Positions 24,670 through 33,111 of a DNA stretch of 64,000 bases are shown in pieces. Origin of the DNA: Prevotella sp. UBA2754 (GTDB lineage: Bacteria > Bacteroidota > Bacteroidia > Bacteroidales > Bacteroidaceae); the NCBI GenBank assembly GCA_002353295.1, contig DEJG01000019.1, positions 321,300 to 385,299 on the forward strand, read 5' to 3'. Position numbers and translations under genes: made by a program. How positions within the stretch are numbered: position 1 is the stretch's first letter; every line of letters starts with the position of its first letter. The notes beneath the pieces were generated by a model. That model was not told the DNA's origin. It did no database searches and saw only the letters and a list, made by a program, of their open reading frames with translations.

Positions 24670-25797
24670 CTAATATTCTCTCTCGAACCATAATCTGTAT
24701 ACGGGGTCAACAAACTTTAGTGTACCTTTGTTGGTTTCCAGTATGTCTTTTTCTTGCAAGATACGTTTGTTCTTGGCAATGGTGTTCGGATTTCCCATAC
24801 GATATCGGGTTTTCGTATCAGATGCCGATAGCTGTTGAACACCGTCCTTGACAGCACGAAGCATTTCAATTTGGCTAGTTGTCAAATGTTCTGTGTCGCT
24901 CATGAACATTGGAGAGTTGGTGTTGATGAGCTGTAGAAAGCCATGTTTGAAGGTGTCGCTCGTCACCTCTGCCGTAGTCGCATTCCAAATAAAGTAGCAT
25001 AGTTGCTGAAGGTACCATGAGTGGCATTCTATAGTGTCGCAGATGAGCTCGGCAAACTCGATAGATATCTTCTTGCCTGATTTCTCAAATGTCTTTGTGA
25101 TAAAAGGAATCCACTCTTCCTTGGGAATCTTCTGCAGGCAGAATATTTGACCAAAGCGGTAGAAAGGAGAGTTGGAATTGTTGAATATGTCCATCATCAT
25201 GTGGCGCTTGCTGCCAAACATGCAGTATGTGACAAACTGCTGATGCTGCCAGACAGAGCGCATTTTCCCCTCCATGACTTTGTACTCAGGGAGATTGGCA
25301 AGTTGTTGAAACTCGTCAATACAAACGATGATGTGCACCCCTTTCTCCTTGGCAATAACTTCAGGCAGTTGCAGGATGTCCATTTTGTCACGTTCTTGTG
25401 GCATGAACTTTACATCGAAGGCCATGAAATTGGTGACATCATCTTTGATGACTATCTGGGGTACAACGCCAGTTAAGAATTTCTTTGCATCTTGGATTCT
25501 GCGCTCCATTTTCGTCGAAGTACAAGCAATCACCTGACTTGCGAAAGTGCGGTAGAATTCAGCTTCAGAGGCTATGCTGAAAGCATCGATGTAGCAAGCT
25601 CTGACTGTCGGATCCTCGTTTTGCAGCTCTTCCATTGTAGCCTTTACCAGCGATGACTTTCCCCATCTGCGAGGTGAAATCAGCATGACATTGATGTGCG
25701 AGGACAGGAAGTTCTTCAGTTGCGCCCTGTCTTCCACTCTATCGACAAAATTCTCTTTCGTGGCAATGGTTCCGTATTGAAATGGAGTACTCATCAA
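24670..25797 (-). CDS. AAA-family (archaeal-type) ATPase with C-terminal winged helix
   Basis: 375 residues. The P-loop SPRRWGKSSLV (about 42-52) and Walker B VCIDEFQQL are typical of the PF01637-like ATPases common in Bacteroidota. The C-terminal 100 residues look like a winged helix (TTSQIEMLRAVKDG, NPNTIAKNKRILQEKDILE). Such proteins are usually mobile orphans of unknown role. Here it interrupts the glycosyltransferase row but carries its own promoter with two tandem palindromes (25837-25865), so it may be self-regulated. It shows no obvious link to sugar chemistry. Confidence 0.8.
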   Translation of the reverse strand: MMSTPFQYGTIATKENFVDRVEDRAQLKNFLSSHINVMLISPRRWGKSSLVKATMEELQNEDPTVRACYIDAFSIASEAEFYRTFASQVIACTSTKMERRIQDAKKFLTGVVPQIVIKDDVTNFMAFDVKFMPQERDKMDILQLPEVIAKEKGVHIIVCIDEFQQLANLPEYKVMEGKMRSVWQHQQFVTYCMFGSKRHMMMDIFNNSNSPFYRFGQIFCLQKIPKEEWIPFITKTFEKSGKKISIEFAELICDTIECHSWYLQQLCYFIWNATTAEVTSDTFKHGFLQLINTNSPMFMSDTEHLTTSQIEMLRAVKDGVQQLSASDTKTRYRMGNPNTIAKNKRILQEKDILETNKGTLKFVDPVYRLWFEREY

Positions 25798-25821
25798 GTA
25801 TTATTATTTGTTATCGTTATG

Positions 25822-25829
25822 CAAAGATA
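25822..25829 (-). promoter_or_regulatory. -7 promoter element of the ATPase gene
   Basis: TATCTTTG followed by CA on the minus strand, 25 bases before the ATG. Confidence 0.7.
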
Positions 25830-25836
25830 CAAGAAA

Positions 25837-25865
25837 TTACCAAAAGGTAACTTACCAAATGGTAA
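25837..25865. promoter_or_regulatory. Tandem palindromes TTACC-N4-GGTAA (two copies)
   Basis: TTACCAAAAGGTAA (25837-25850) and TTACCAAATGGTAA (25852-25865) are spaced 15 bases centre to centre and cover the -33 region of the ATPase promoter. They look like a double operator. Confidence 0.65.
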
Positions 25866-25912
25866 CTTTTGGGATTATTTAACAACATAGCAAAGTGTGG
25901 TAAGGGAGGGCT

Positions 25913-27088
25913 TCATGAACCTCTGCTCTTCTGTATAAGACGTATTTTGTCCGTCAATAGTTTGAAGAGTAACCGTATGCAGCGCTTGAACCCTATCATG
26001 GTTCGGGTCTTGTAGAACGCTTTCTGGTAGAAGTAGGCGTAGGCCAAATTGCTGTCAGCCGCTTTGGGTGGCGTAGCCGGTTGTGCCGTGTCGTAGAGCC
26101 ACAGTTCGTTGCCCTCGCGCTGGCTGATGATGTTCATTTCGATAGGCCGCAGCTGAAGGGCAAATGATTTCCGTACCTGATAGGGCAAGGGGCGGTTGCT
26201 GAGCACATAGTGGTGGAAGAGACATTGCGGCTTGTTGGAAAACAGGTCGATGCATAGTTCTTCTTCTGCTATTCCAAGGTACTTGCCCAAAAACTTGGAC
26301 TGGAAGAATCCGTCGTAGCATACCTCACATTCTTCGACAGCAGGCAGGCGGAACTCTGTCTGTAGTGTGGCCTGCATGTTGGCTTGGAACAAGGTGTCGG
26401 TCTGGTCGAAGTTCTCGCCAGGGTCGGCATTGTTGGTGGATAGCGAGAAATATGGAAACACAAAATATTTCTCCATCTCTATGCAATAGCGGGTGTGGTA
26501 TTTCAGCCATGACGATTTGGGCCACTGGTTGAGACTCTGCGGCAGAAGTTCTATGTTGAAATTGTCGTCATGTGTTTTATACCATGCCATGAAATCCTCC
26601 CACTGCGGTTTCATCCATATTTCTCCCCATGACTGCGCACAGTTCATCAGAAACACGTCGTATTGTGACTTGGCAGGTGTGAACGGCAGATGGGTTTGGT
26701 AGTTTACACTGAAACTGTATAGGCTGATGCCGGCAATTTTGGCTTGGTCATAGTATTTCTCCACACACTGTTGCGCATAACTGTAATAGGAACCGGCAAC
26801 GGTTATGTCGTCCTCCAAAACGATGAGAGCATCAAATTCTTCAAAATAGCTTCCTAGCGATAGCATGTGTGCCCTCAAGCCCATGTTCTGTTCATGCCGG
26901 GCTACACGTTTCTCTCCGTGTGGCCAGTGATAGCTGTCGGCAAACTGCTCCACGACATCCGTATTGCTCTTGTCTATCGAGATAATAAGTGTGGCAGGCC
27001 CAGCGTAGTAAGCCTGCTCCAGTGATGTTAGCAGCCGTTTCAGACTGGCAGTCCGATTGTAGGCTACGCAGACGATGGCTATATTCAT
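25913..27088 (-). CDS. GT-A fold glycosyltransferase
   Basis: 391 residues, opening with MNIAIVCVAYNRTASLKRLL and the metal-binding LIVLEDDITVAGSYY. These are GT2-like features, but the rest, including NCAQSWGEIWMKPQWEDF, resembles a subgroup often annotated only as exopolysaccharide glycosyltransferase. The C-terminus is basic (KLLTDKIRLIQKSRGS), perhaps for membrane contact. It overlaps the acetyltransferase gene by four bases, so the two are coupled. The sugar transferred is unknown. Confidence 0.78.
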   Translation of the reverse strand: MNIAIVCVAYNRTASLKRLLTSLEQAYYAGPATLIISIDKSNTDVVEQFADSYHWPHGEKRVARHEQNMGLRAHMLSLGSYFEEFDALIVLEDDITVAGSYYSYAQQCVEKYYDQAKIAGISLYSFSVNYQTHLPFTPAKSQYDVFLMNCAQSWGEIWMKPQWEDFMAWYKTHDDNFNIELLPQSLNQWPKSSWLKYHTRYCIEMEKYFVFPYFSLSTNNADPGENFDQTDTLFQANMQATLQTEFRLPAVEECEVCYDGFFQSKFLGKYLGIAEEELCIDLFSNKPQCLFHHYVLSNRPLPYQVRKSFALQLRPIEMNIISQREGNELWLYDTAQPATPPKAADSNLAYAYFYQKAFYKTRTMIGFKRCIRLLFKLLTDKIRLIQKSRGS

Positions 27089-27762
27089 ATTTCCACTCTT
27101 TTCATAAGTTCCTCAATATCGGTGAATTCATGGGCGTGGCGTTCCAGCCATGCTGTGTCCTTATTCCACCATTGCAATTGCTGCAGGTAGGCTATCTGCT
27201 CCTCTTTGAAGCGATAACGAATGATTTGGGCGGGCACACCTCCCACGATGGCATAAGGGGGGACATCCTTCGTCACCACGGCTCCAGTGGCTATGATGGC
27301 TCCGTCACCAATGCTTACACCCTCCAGTATCTTGGCATCCTCGCCAATCCAAACATCGTTTCCGATGATGGCAGAGCAATTGTCCACCAGCACTTGCTCC
27401 TTGAAGGCGTTTGTCGTAACAAAACTCTTGCCGCACTGGTCCTGTGTGCTGAAGAAAGCAGGCGATGTAGATGCGAACTTCTTGGTGGGATGCGTGTAGC
27501 GTACTATTTTCACCCCGCTGGCAATACTACAGAAGCTCCCTATTCTGCAGTAGGCCAGGTCGCAGTCTTTACAAATATAAGTAAACCGACCTACGCGAGA
27601 TTCTCCAATCTTGACTTTTGGGAAAATCGTAACATACTCGCCAAACAGAGTATGCTTATTCCATCGGGAAAAAGGTGAAATCCTCACGTTCCGCTTCCTA
27701 AGGCGCATGCTGTTCCAGACGCGCCATAGGAATTTCAGTAGATCGGATATCTGGTTATTCAT
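27085..27762 (-). CDS. CatB-related O-acetyltransferase (left-handed beta-helix)
   Basis: 225 residues with hexapeptide repeats: GSFCSIASGVKIV, IIGNDVWIGEDAKILEGVSIGDGAIIATGAVVTKDVPPYAIVGGVPAQII. This is the hallmark of CatB-like acetyl-CoA-dependent acyltransferases. In this setting it most likely O-acetylates a sugar of the polysaccharide or its precursor. The N-terminal 50 residues are basic and hydrophobic. Confidence 0.9.
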   Translation of the reverse strand: MNNQISDLLKFLWRVWNSMRLRKRNVRISPFSRWNKHTLFGEYVTIFPKVKIGESRVGRFTYICKDCDLAYCRIGSFCSIASGVKIVRYTHPTKKFASTSPAFFSTQDQCGKSFVTTNAFKEQVLVDNCSAIIGNDVWIGEDAKILEGVSIGDGAIIATGAVVTKDVPPYAIVGGVPAQIIRYRFKEEQIAYLQQLQWWNKDTAWLERHAHEFTDIEELMKRVEI

Positions 27763-27929
27763 GTCTTTTACTGCCTTGCTTTTATAGCGTATGCTAAATT
27801 TCCTGCAAAATTACATAATTTATTTGAAATACAGAAAAGTATTCAGAGTCATTTTATGTTTTTCTTCGTAAAATCAATATACCTGTAGCCGCTGTTCCGA
27901 ACCTACTGGGCTTTTTCCTTATGGTTACG

Positions 27930-28261
27930 CTATGGCACACTTGGAATGGTTGCCAGTATCGGTGTTATATTCTTTTCTGCACATAGGCAGATCCGGATTG
28001 GCTTTGAGCTGCGCTTCCGCCGCCGATGATGGACGGTATTGCGGGACAAGGCCACATCTGGATATGTCTCAGAGAGGAAACTGTTATCATAGGCCTCCTT
28101 CAACTCACAGTCCTTGATGCCGGTTCGGGAGGTGACGACCGTCCTTGTATTCACAGCCGACACGCTGGCGAACGGCATAGTGATCCTTGTTCTTACCATA
28201 GCATATGACTACTGTGTTCTTGGGCCTCTTGACGTTGAGGATATCTTTCGGTATTGGCATA
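27930..28261 (-). pseudogene. Decayed IS transposase (N-terminal fragment, deleted and frameshifted)
   Basis: From the ATG at 28261 the minus strand reads MPIPKDILNVKRPKNTVVIC and continues for 47 codons to a stop. The family theme resumes in another frame with CELKEAYDNSFL and YPDVALSRNTV. This resembles Bacteroidota IS transposases whose N-terminus is ILNVKRPKNT. Most of the protein, including the catalytic part, is missing. It fills the 584-base gap between the acetyltransferase and the next gene. Confidence 0.55.
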
Positions 28262-28346
28262 AAGCAAAATATATAGTCTAACTTTTGGGAAAGTTTTATT
28301 TAAATAAAAGAAAAGTAGAGTACAAAAATTGTACACTACACGCTTT

Positions 28347-29315
28347 TTACCAGTAGCATCCGTTTTCAACCAGAGATGCTGCGAGGGGAGTCTCTTTGGA
28401 GTCTGGCCGGACCCAATATTCGTTGAATAGCGGTTGATAGTCAGTGCGTTCTTCCCACCGTTTGCCTCTTATTCCAAACAATAATTGTGTAGCACCTCCT
28501 AAATGGATAGCCTTATGCCCTGTTCTTTTAGCATGTGCCGCCAGAGGGAAACCATAAGCACCACAACCAATGATGCAAATATCATAATCAAGATGGTCCA
28601 TCTTGTTCTTCATGCTGTCAAGAGCATCAAACCAGTTGCTGTATTCACTATGCCCTCCTATGCTTTGAACGGCTTTTAAAGTCGTTAGGTCAAAGTTAAC
28701 CAATATGTCATCACGCTTAAACAATTTTCCTCTTCTTTCATATTGCTTCATGATTGTTTCCGAGAAAGGATGTATTACGAGCACTTTTTTCCCTTTTAAT
28801 TGCAGGGACCATGACGGTAAAGATAAGTCATGATACAAATATGGTGGTTCAAGATGGGACAACTTTACTTTAACAGCATTGCAAAGTTCATTACGGAGAT
28901 AGTATTCCTCCTTCAGCCAACTTCCAAGTATGTCAACTTGTTTGGCATCTTCAATCATCATTTTTGCAAAGCGATCAATACTTTCTTGTGTCAAAGGAAA
29001 GAATCCAGCGTTTTTTTGCATCCGTTCAAGTATCTTTTTATTCCACCACCATTCAGGGATTTCTCCCTTCATATATCTCCATGGTGAATGCGGAGTGGTG
29101 TTTACACCTATCCAGTTGACAATAAGATCAAGTTCGTTTGACCCAAACCTTGCAATCATGCAGGGCCTGTTCTCATTAATTTTTTCTGCAATGATGGTCT
29201 GAGAACGGTAAATGTCATTCTCGAATTGCAAAGGGGGAAGTTCTGCATGATGAGAGAGGAAAGGATAAATTTTTCTACGAAAAAATTTCAAGACTTGTCC
29301 AGTAATAATGTTCAT
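28347..29315 (-). CDS. Probable glycosyltransferase with a GT-D-like (DUF1792-like) domain
   Basis: 322 residues. ARFGSNELDLI near residue 55 and the C-terminal IIGCGAYGFPLAAHAKRTG..AIHLGGATQLLFG resemble the paired motifs of GT-D fold enzymes (DUF1792). The similarity is by eye and partial. It is cytoplasmic with a basic amphipathic N-terminus. It has its own -7 element (29350-29357), so it can be expressed separately from the flippase gene upstream. If not a glycosyltransferase, it is an uncharacterised capsule-cluster protein. Confidence 0.6.
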   Translation of the reverse strand: MNIITGQVLKFFRRKIYPFLSHHAELPPLQFENDIYRSQTIIAEKINENRPCMIARFGSNELDLIVNWIGVNTTPHSPWRYMKGEIPEWWWNKKILERMQKNAGFFPLTQESIDRFAKMMIEDAKQVDILGSWLKEEYYLRNELCNAVKVKLSHLEPPYLYHDLSLPSWSLQLKGKKVLVIHPFSETIMKQYERRGKLFKRDDILVNFDLTTLKAVQSIGGHSEYSNWFDALDSMKNKMDHLDYDICIIGCGAYGFPLAAHAKRTGHKAIHLGGATQLLFGIRGKRWEERTDYQPLFNEYWVRPDSKETPLAASLVENGCYW

Positions 29316-29349
29316 AATTCCGTCACAATATTTTTCCCGTTGTATGGTG

Positions 29350-29357
29350 CAAATTTA
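29350..29357 (-). promoter_or_regulatory. -7 promoter element of the GT-D-like gene
   Basis: TAAATTTG followed by CA on the minus strand, 35 bases before the ATG. Confidence 0.55.
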
Positions 29358-29521
29358 TATAAAATTTCCGAATTATAAGCCAGTCGAGATAAAGAATTAA
29401 GTTTTCTTTAGAGGAAAGGTACAAATAAATAGTAAGAAAGGCAGAAGTTTTTAAAAAGATATTCCATTTTTTGACGAATGTAACTGTGTTGATGGAAGCA
29501 GGCCGCCTCTACATGCTTTGT

Positions 29522-30868
29522 TCATTTTGGTGTGGCAAGGAATTGCCTGACAGACAGTATGTCGCGCCATCCTGTTAGAAGAGTTCGTGTCTGGTATAAG
29601 AACAGGTGGCGGTAGGCGGGAATGAAGGCATCAGCAATGTAGCCAGCAGCCACAGTACTAACGATGGATACAAAAGCAGCTGCCATGATACCATAGTGGG
29701 GTAAAAGCAGATAGTTCAACGTTATGGACACTGCACATCCCATGCTGTCGCGGAAAATTGCGTAACGCTGAAGTCCCTCGGTGATAAGCATGGCTCCTGC
29801 GGTGGTTGATAAGGCTACGGCAACGCTTTTGAATGTCATAATCTGCAATACGGGAACCGCAGGCAGATATGCTTGTCCAAAGGTGAGTTTTACAAGCCAA
29901 TATGCTATACATGAAGTTAATATGGCTGAAATTAACGATAGCCATACGGTCATATTCATAAATCGTTGTGCATTCGCCTTATAATCGTTCAGACTCTTTT
30001 CACGTGTCTTGACGAGAATAGGAGTGATTGTTTGTCCTAATATAAGTGGAATGAATATAAGAATTTCGACGAAGCGTGACGAAACGGAAAAATATCCAAG
30101 AGCCTCCTTGTTTACCATTTGTCCAATCATCACTTGATCAATGCGTTGATAAACGATAACAGCTACGCCGGTAAGTAGAAGTGGTAAAGACTCCTTTAGA
30201 AGTTGTCTCATGTAATAAGCGTCGAAGGTCCATTCCCTTAGATGTCCGATTTTTACCCTGTAAGCTGTTATATATCCGAAAGAAAGTAATGCACCGTCAA
30301 GAGCGTAGGCTACCATGAACCATGTTAAGTTGGCATTGAACAATAGAAGGGCAAGTTTGACAACAATGCCTATTACAGTTCGGGCAATCTCTGACTTTAC
30401 AACATACTCATTTTGAACAATGGCAAAAAAATAGTTTCGTATGACGTTAAACGAGTTCATGACGATGGTCAGTGAGTATATAGCGATGAGCTGGGTGGTA
30501 TAAATATCTGCATCTAATATCAATGAGGTGATAATTGACAAGCCAACAAATAAGAGAGCAGATATAATTCTTGTTCCAAAAGCTGTACCGAGGATTTTCT
30601 GAGAAGACACAGTTCCTTTGGCTATTTCACGAACTTCAATTTGGTCAAGCCCCAAAACGGAAAATGTCTGAAATAAGAATACATAGCTGATAACATAGTT
30701 CATTAGCCCATAGCGTTCAGGACCAAGATAACGAGCTACGATGATACCCACAAGTAATCCACTAAGTAATTGGACAGCCTTTCCTGCCACTGCCCAGAAC
30801 AGGTTCTGGATAATGGCTTGCTTGGTATCTGATAATTTACGTCTTGCAAAAAAGGTAGTAAGCCCCAT
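29522..30868 (-). CDS. wzx: Wzx-type polysaccharide flippase
   Basis: About 448 residues from ATG 30868 (MGLTTFFARRKLSDTKQ). The TTG at 30895 lies in the promoter and is rejected. About 12-14 TM helices are predicted, with the N-terminal AVAGKAVQLLSGLLVGIIVARYLGPERYGLMNY typical of the polysaccharide-transport MOP superfamily. It moves the lipid-linked repeat unit across the inner membrane for the Wzy polymerase. It has its own -7 element, divergent from the GT2 gene. Confidence 0.9.
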   Translation of the reverse strand: MGLTTFFARRKLSDTKQAIIQNLFWAVAGKAVQLLSGLLVGIIVARYLGPERYGLMNYVISYVFLFQTFSVLGLDQIEVREIAKGTVSSQKILGTAFGTRIISALLFVGLSIITSLILDADIYTTQLIAIYSLTIVMNSFNVIRNYFFAIVQNEYVVKSEIARTVIGIVVKLALLLFNANLTWFMVAYALDGALLSFGYITAYRVKIGHLREWTFDAYYMRQLLKESLPLLLTGVAVIVYQRIDQVMIGQMVNKEALGYFSVSSRFVEILIFIPLILGQTITPILVKTREKSLNDYKANAQRFMNMTVWLSLISAILTSCIAYWLVKLTFGQAYLPAVPVLQIMTFKSVAVALSTTAGAMLITEGLQRYAIFRDSMGCAVSITLNYLLLPHYGIMAAAFVSIVSTVAAGYIADAFIPAYRHLFLYQTRTLLTGWRDILSVRQFLATPK

Positions 30869-30892
30869 ATGCTTTGTTATAAACTTGCGGTG

Positions 30893-30900
30893 CAAAGGTA
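30893..30900 (-). promoter_or_regulatory. -7 promoter element of wzx
   Basis: TACCTTTG followed by CA on the minus strand, 24 bases before ATG 30868. Confidence 0.65.
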
Positions 30901-30984
30901 CTATTTATTTTTTTTTAATGAAGGAAATAGGCAAAGAAAGTTCAAAAAACAAATAAAAAACTTGCATTTGTCTTGTTTTTCTTT

Positions 30985-30992
30985 TAACTTTG
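30985..30992 (+). promoter_or_regulatory. -7 promoter element of the plus-strand GT2 gene
   Basis: TAACTTTG followed by CA, 9 bases before ATG 31002. The TTG at 30990 lies inside it and is not a start. Confidence 0.7.
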
Positions 30993-31001
30993 CAGACTAT
31001 T

Positions 31002-31901
31002 ATGGATCATTTGGTTACAATCGCAATTCCTGCGTATAAGGTTACTTACTTAAAACAGGCTGTCGAATCGGCAGTTCGTCAGACTTATCGGGATATCGAC
31101 GTCGTCGTCGTCAACGATCACTCTCCTTATGATGTCGATCATGTTATGGATTCATTTAATGATGTTAGGATACGATATTATACGAATGACAAGAATATTG
31201 GTGGTACAGACTTGGTTGCGCAATGGAATAAATGCCTGTCGTATGCTCAAGGTGAATTCTTTTGCCTATTGTGCGATGACGATGTCTACCATCCGGATTT
31301 TGTTAAAGAGTTAGTCGCTCTTTCTGAGCGTTATCCTACGGTAGATGTATTTCGTGCTCGGACAAAAGAAATAGACATAAAAGGAAATATTAACGATGTT
31401 TTTCCCTCATCCCCAGAATACGAAACTGCTTATGACTATATGTGGCAGAAATGGAAGGGTGTCAGACGACAAACAGTTTCAGAGTTTATGATTAGAACTC
31501 AACATGCAAAGCAGTTAGGAGGCTATTATTCTCTGCCGCGAGGGTGGGGGAGCGACAGTCTTTCTGTTTTCCTGTTTGGAATGAAAAACGGAATTGTGTC
31601 GTCGACTTCTATTTTGACATGCTTCAGAGTGTCTGGAGAAAATATCAGTTCCGTGTTTACCGACGACGCCGAGGAAAAGATGATGGCAGCAGAAAGGTAC
31701 AGGGAAAAAAGCCTTGAACTGATTCGGAATTGTGAGGATGAGGAAATGAGGTTTTTGCTTTTCAAGTATGAAAAGACGGATTATATGGCGAGAGTAAGGT
31801 ATATTTTGTCCCGGAGTACTTTCTGGACTTCCTTGAAGATTAAGCACCGTTATAAGATTGGTCTCGGGGTGTTCCTGAAGGCTTGCTGGTACAAATTGTA
31901 G
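31002..31901 (+). CDS. Glycosyltransferase family 2, opposite strand to the cluster
   Basis: 299 residues from ATG 31002. It begins VTIAIPAYKVTYLKQAVESA, then VVVNDHSPYDVDHV and the DxD-type motif LLCDDDVYHPDF. A charged C-terminal region follows with no TM helix. It is the only gene of the cluster on the plus strand and has its own nearly leaderless promoter between wzx and wzy. Its last 62 bases overlap the end of wzy on the other strand, so the two mRNAs would be complementary there. Confidence 0.9.
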   Translation: MDHLVTIAIPAYKVTYLKQAVESAVRQTYRDIDVVVVNDHSPYDVDHVMDSFNDVRIRYYTNDKNIGGTDLVAQWNKCLSYAQGEFFCLLCDDDVYHPDFVKELVALSERYPTVDVFRARTKEIDIKGNINDVFPSSPEYETAYDYMWQKWKGVRRQTVSEFMIRTQHAKQLGGYYSLPRGWGSDSLSVFLFGMKNGIVSSTSILTCFRVSGENISSVFTDDAEEKMMAAERYREKSLELIRNCEDEEMRFLLFKYEKTDYMARVRYILSRSTFWTSLKIKHRYKIGLGVFLKACWYKL

Positions 31902-33111
31902 ATGACGGAACATGCTTTTGCCGCCACAGAAGAACCTGGCTTACACAAGCACCTATTAGCATATAAAAGTATGGTTCGTTGACGAACGTGGAGCTGAATA
32001 GAAGTTTAATGATGGATGTGGAAATGAGGAAGATGATGAATATCTGCGACTTCGTGTTTCTGGATGTCCATAAAGCGAAGCCTATCAGTAATACCAGAAG
32101 AAGCAGGAATATTGTACCCAAGAGATAGCCGAAAGTGCAGAAGAAGTCTAACGGTAGGAAGTGTGGGTAGTTTATACCAAACCTTGAAGTGCCAAACAAG
32201 CCCATTCCCCAAAAATAGTCACCGCGCTCCAATGCAGAATAAAGAATATCGCGCAAGGCTCCACGATAGGTGTCGTTGCCTAGGTCGCCAGCAATAATCT
32301 TGTCCAGGATGCGGGTGCTAAGACTGAGCCCTGTAAAGGTCTTGGCCAGAAAATAAATAATGTCTCTCAGGTTGATTAAAACAATGATGATAAGACCGAC
32401 TATGCCCAGCTTCACATAAATGGCACCCTTGAATTTCAAATAGAAGAAAAAGTATATTATGCCAAAGAATCCAATACACACTAACGGACCTCGTGTGCCG
32501 AAAGAAAGCAACAGCATGGCACCGAGGATAAAGGTAAGCACTTTCCATATTTTAAACCTGTCTAAAGCGCCCCATAGAATCATTACAACATGCGGCATTA
32601 GCAGATAAGATGCGTACATGTTGTCGGAAGCAGTGGCTTCGTCTATAACCTTATTGGCAGGAGCATATACAATGTAGTAGAATATGTTGAGGTATATGCA
32701 GATAGCTGATAATAGTATGAAGATATCGAAAGAACGATTTATGTCGATAACTCTTCCAAAAAAATAATACGGAAATACTAAGAATGTACATGCGAGAACA
32801 TGTTCTGTTAAGTGTTCCGAATTTTCGGGGAAAAAGATATAAGACGAAAAATAAAGTGTTAGTAAAAGTGTGTAGAATAGATAGTCAAAATAACAGAATT
32901 TGTGGATGAGAGCTGGTAGTGAGGATACAATGGGAACGAGAAATATGATGAATATAATTTCATCGGTAAAATCCTTTAATATAGGGAGATGGTTAATGAT
33001 TCCCCGTAGGAAGGTGTATAATACGGCAGCCCAAATAATATAAATTGTTATTTGGAGGAAAGTGTCTTTATGAAGGGATATGTACAACTTATCTGTGAAA
33101 GAAAACCTCAC
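31840..33111 (-). CDS. wzy: O-antigen/capsule polymerase, Wzy-like
   Basis: 423 residues with about 11 TM helices and a large periplasmic loop near residues 265-330 (NDTYRGALRDILYSALERGDYFWG). This topology and position, between Wzz and Wzx genes, mark it as the repeat-unit polymerase; Wzy proteins have little sequence similarity, so the call rests on topology and context. It overlaps the wzz stop/start by four bases. The 20-residue polar tail at the C-terminus is encoded in the overlap with the GT2 gene. Confidence 0.8.
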   Translation of the reverse strand: MRFSFTDKLYISLHKDTFLQITIYIIWAAVLYTFLRGIINHLPILKDFTDEIIFIIFLVPIVSSLPALIHKFCYFDYLFYTLLLTLYFSSYIFFPENSEHLTEHVLACTFLVFPYYFFGRVIDINRSFDIFILLSAICIYLNIFYYIVYAPANKVIDEATASDNMYASYLLMPHVVMILWGALDRFKIWKVLTFILGAMLLLSFGTRGPLVCIGFFGIIYFFFYLKFKGAIYVKLGIVGLIIIVLINLRDIIYFLAKTFTGLSLSTRILDKIIAGDLGNDTYRGALRDILYSALERGDYFWGMGLFGTSRFGINYPHFLPLDFFCTFGYLLGTIFLLLLVLLIGFALWTSRNTKSQIFIIFLISTSIIKLLFSSTFVNEPYFYMLIGACVSQVLLWRQKHVPSSTICTSKPSGTPRDQSYNGA

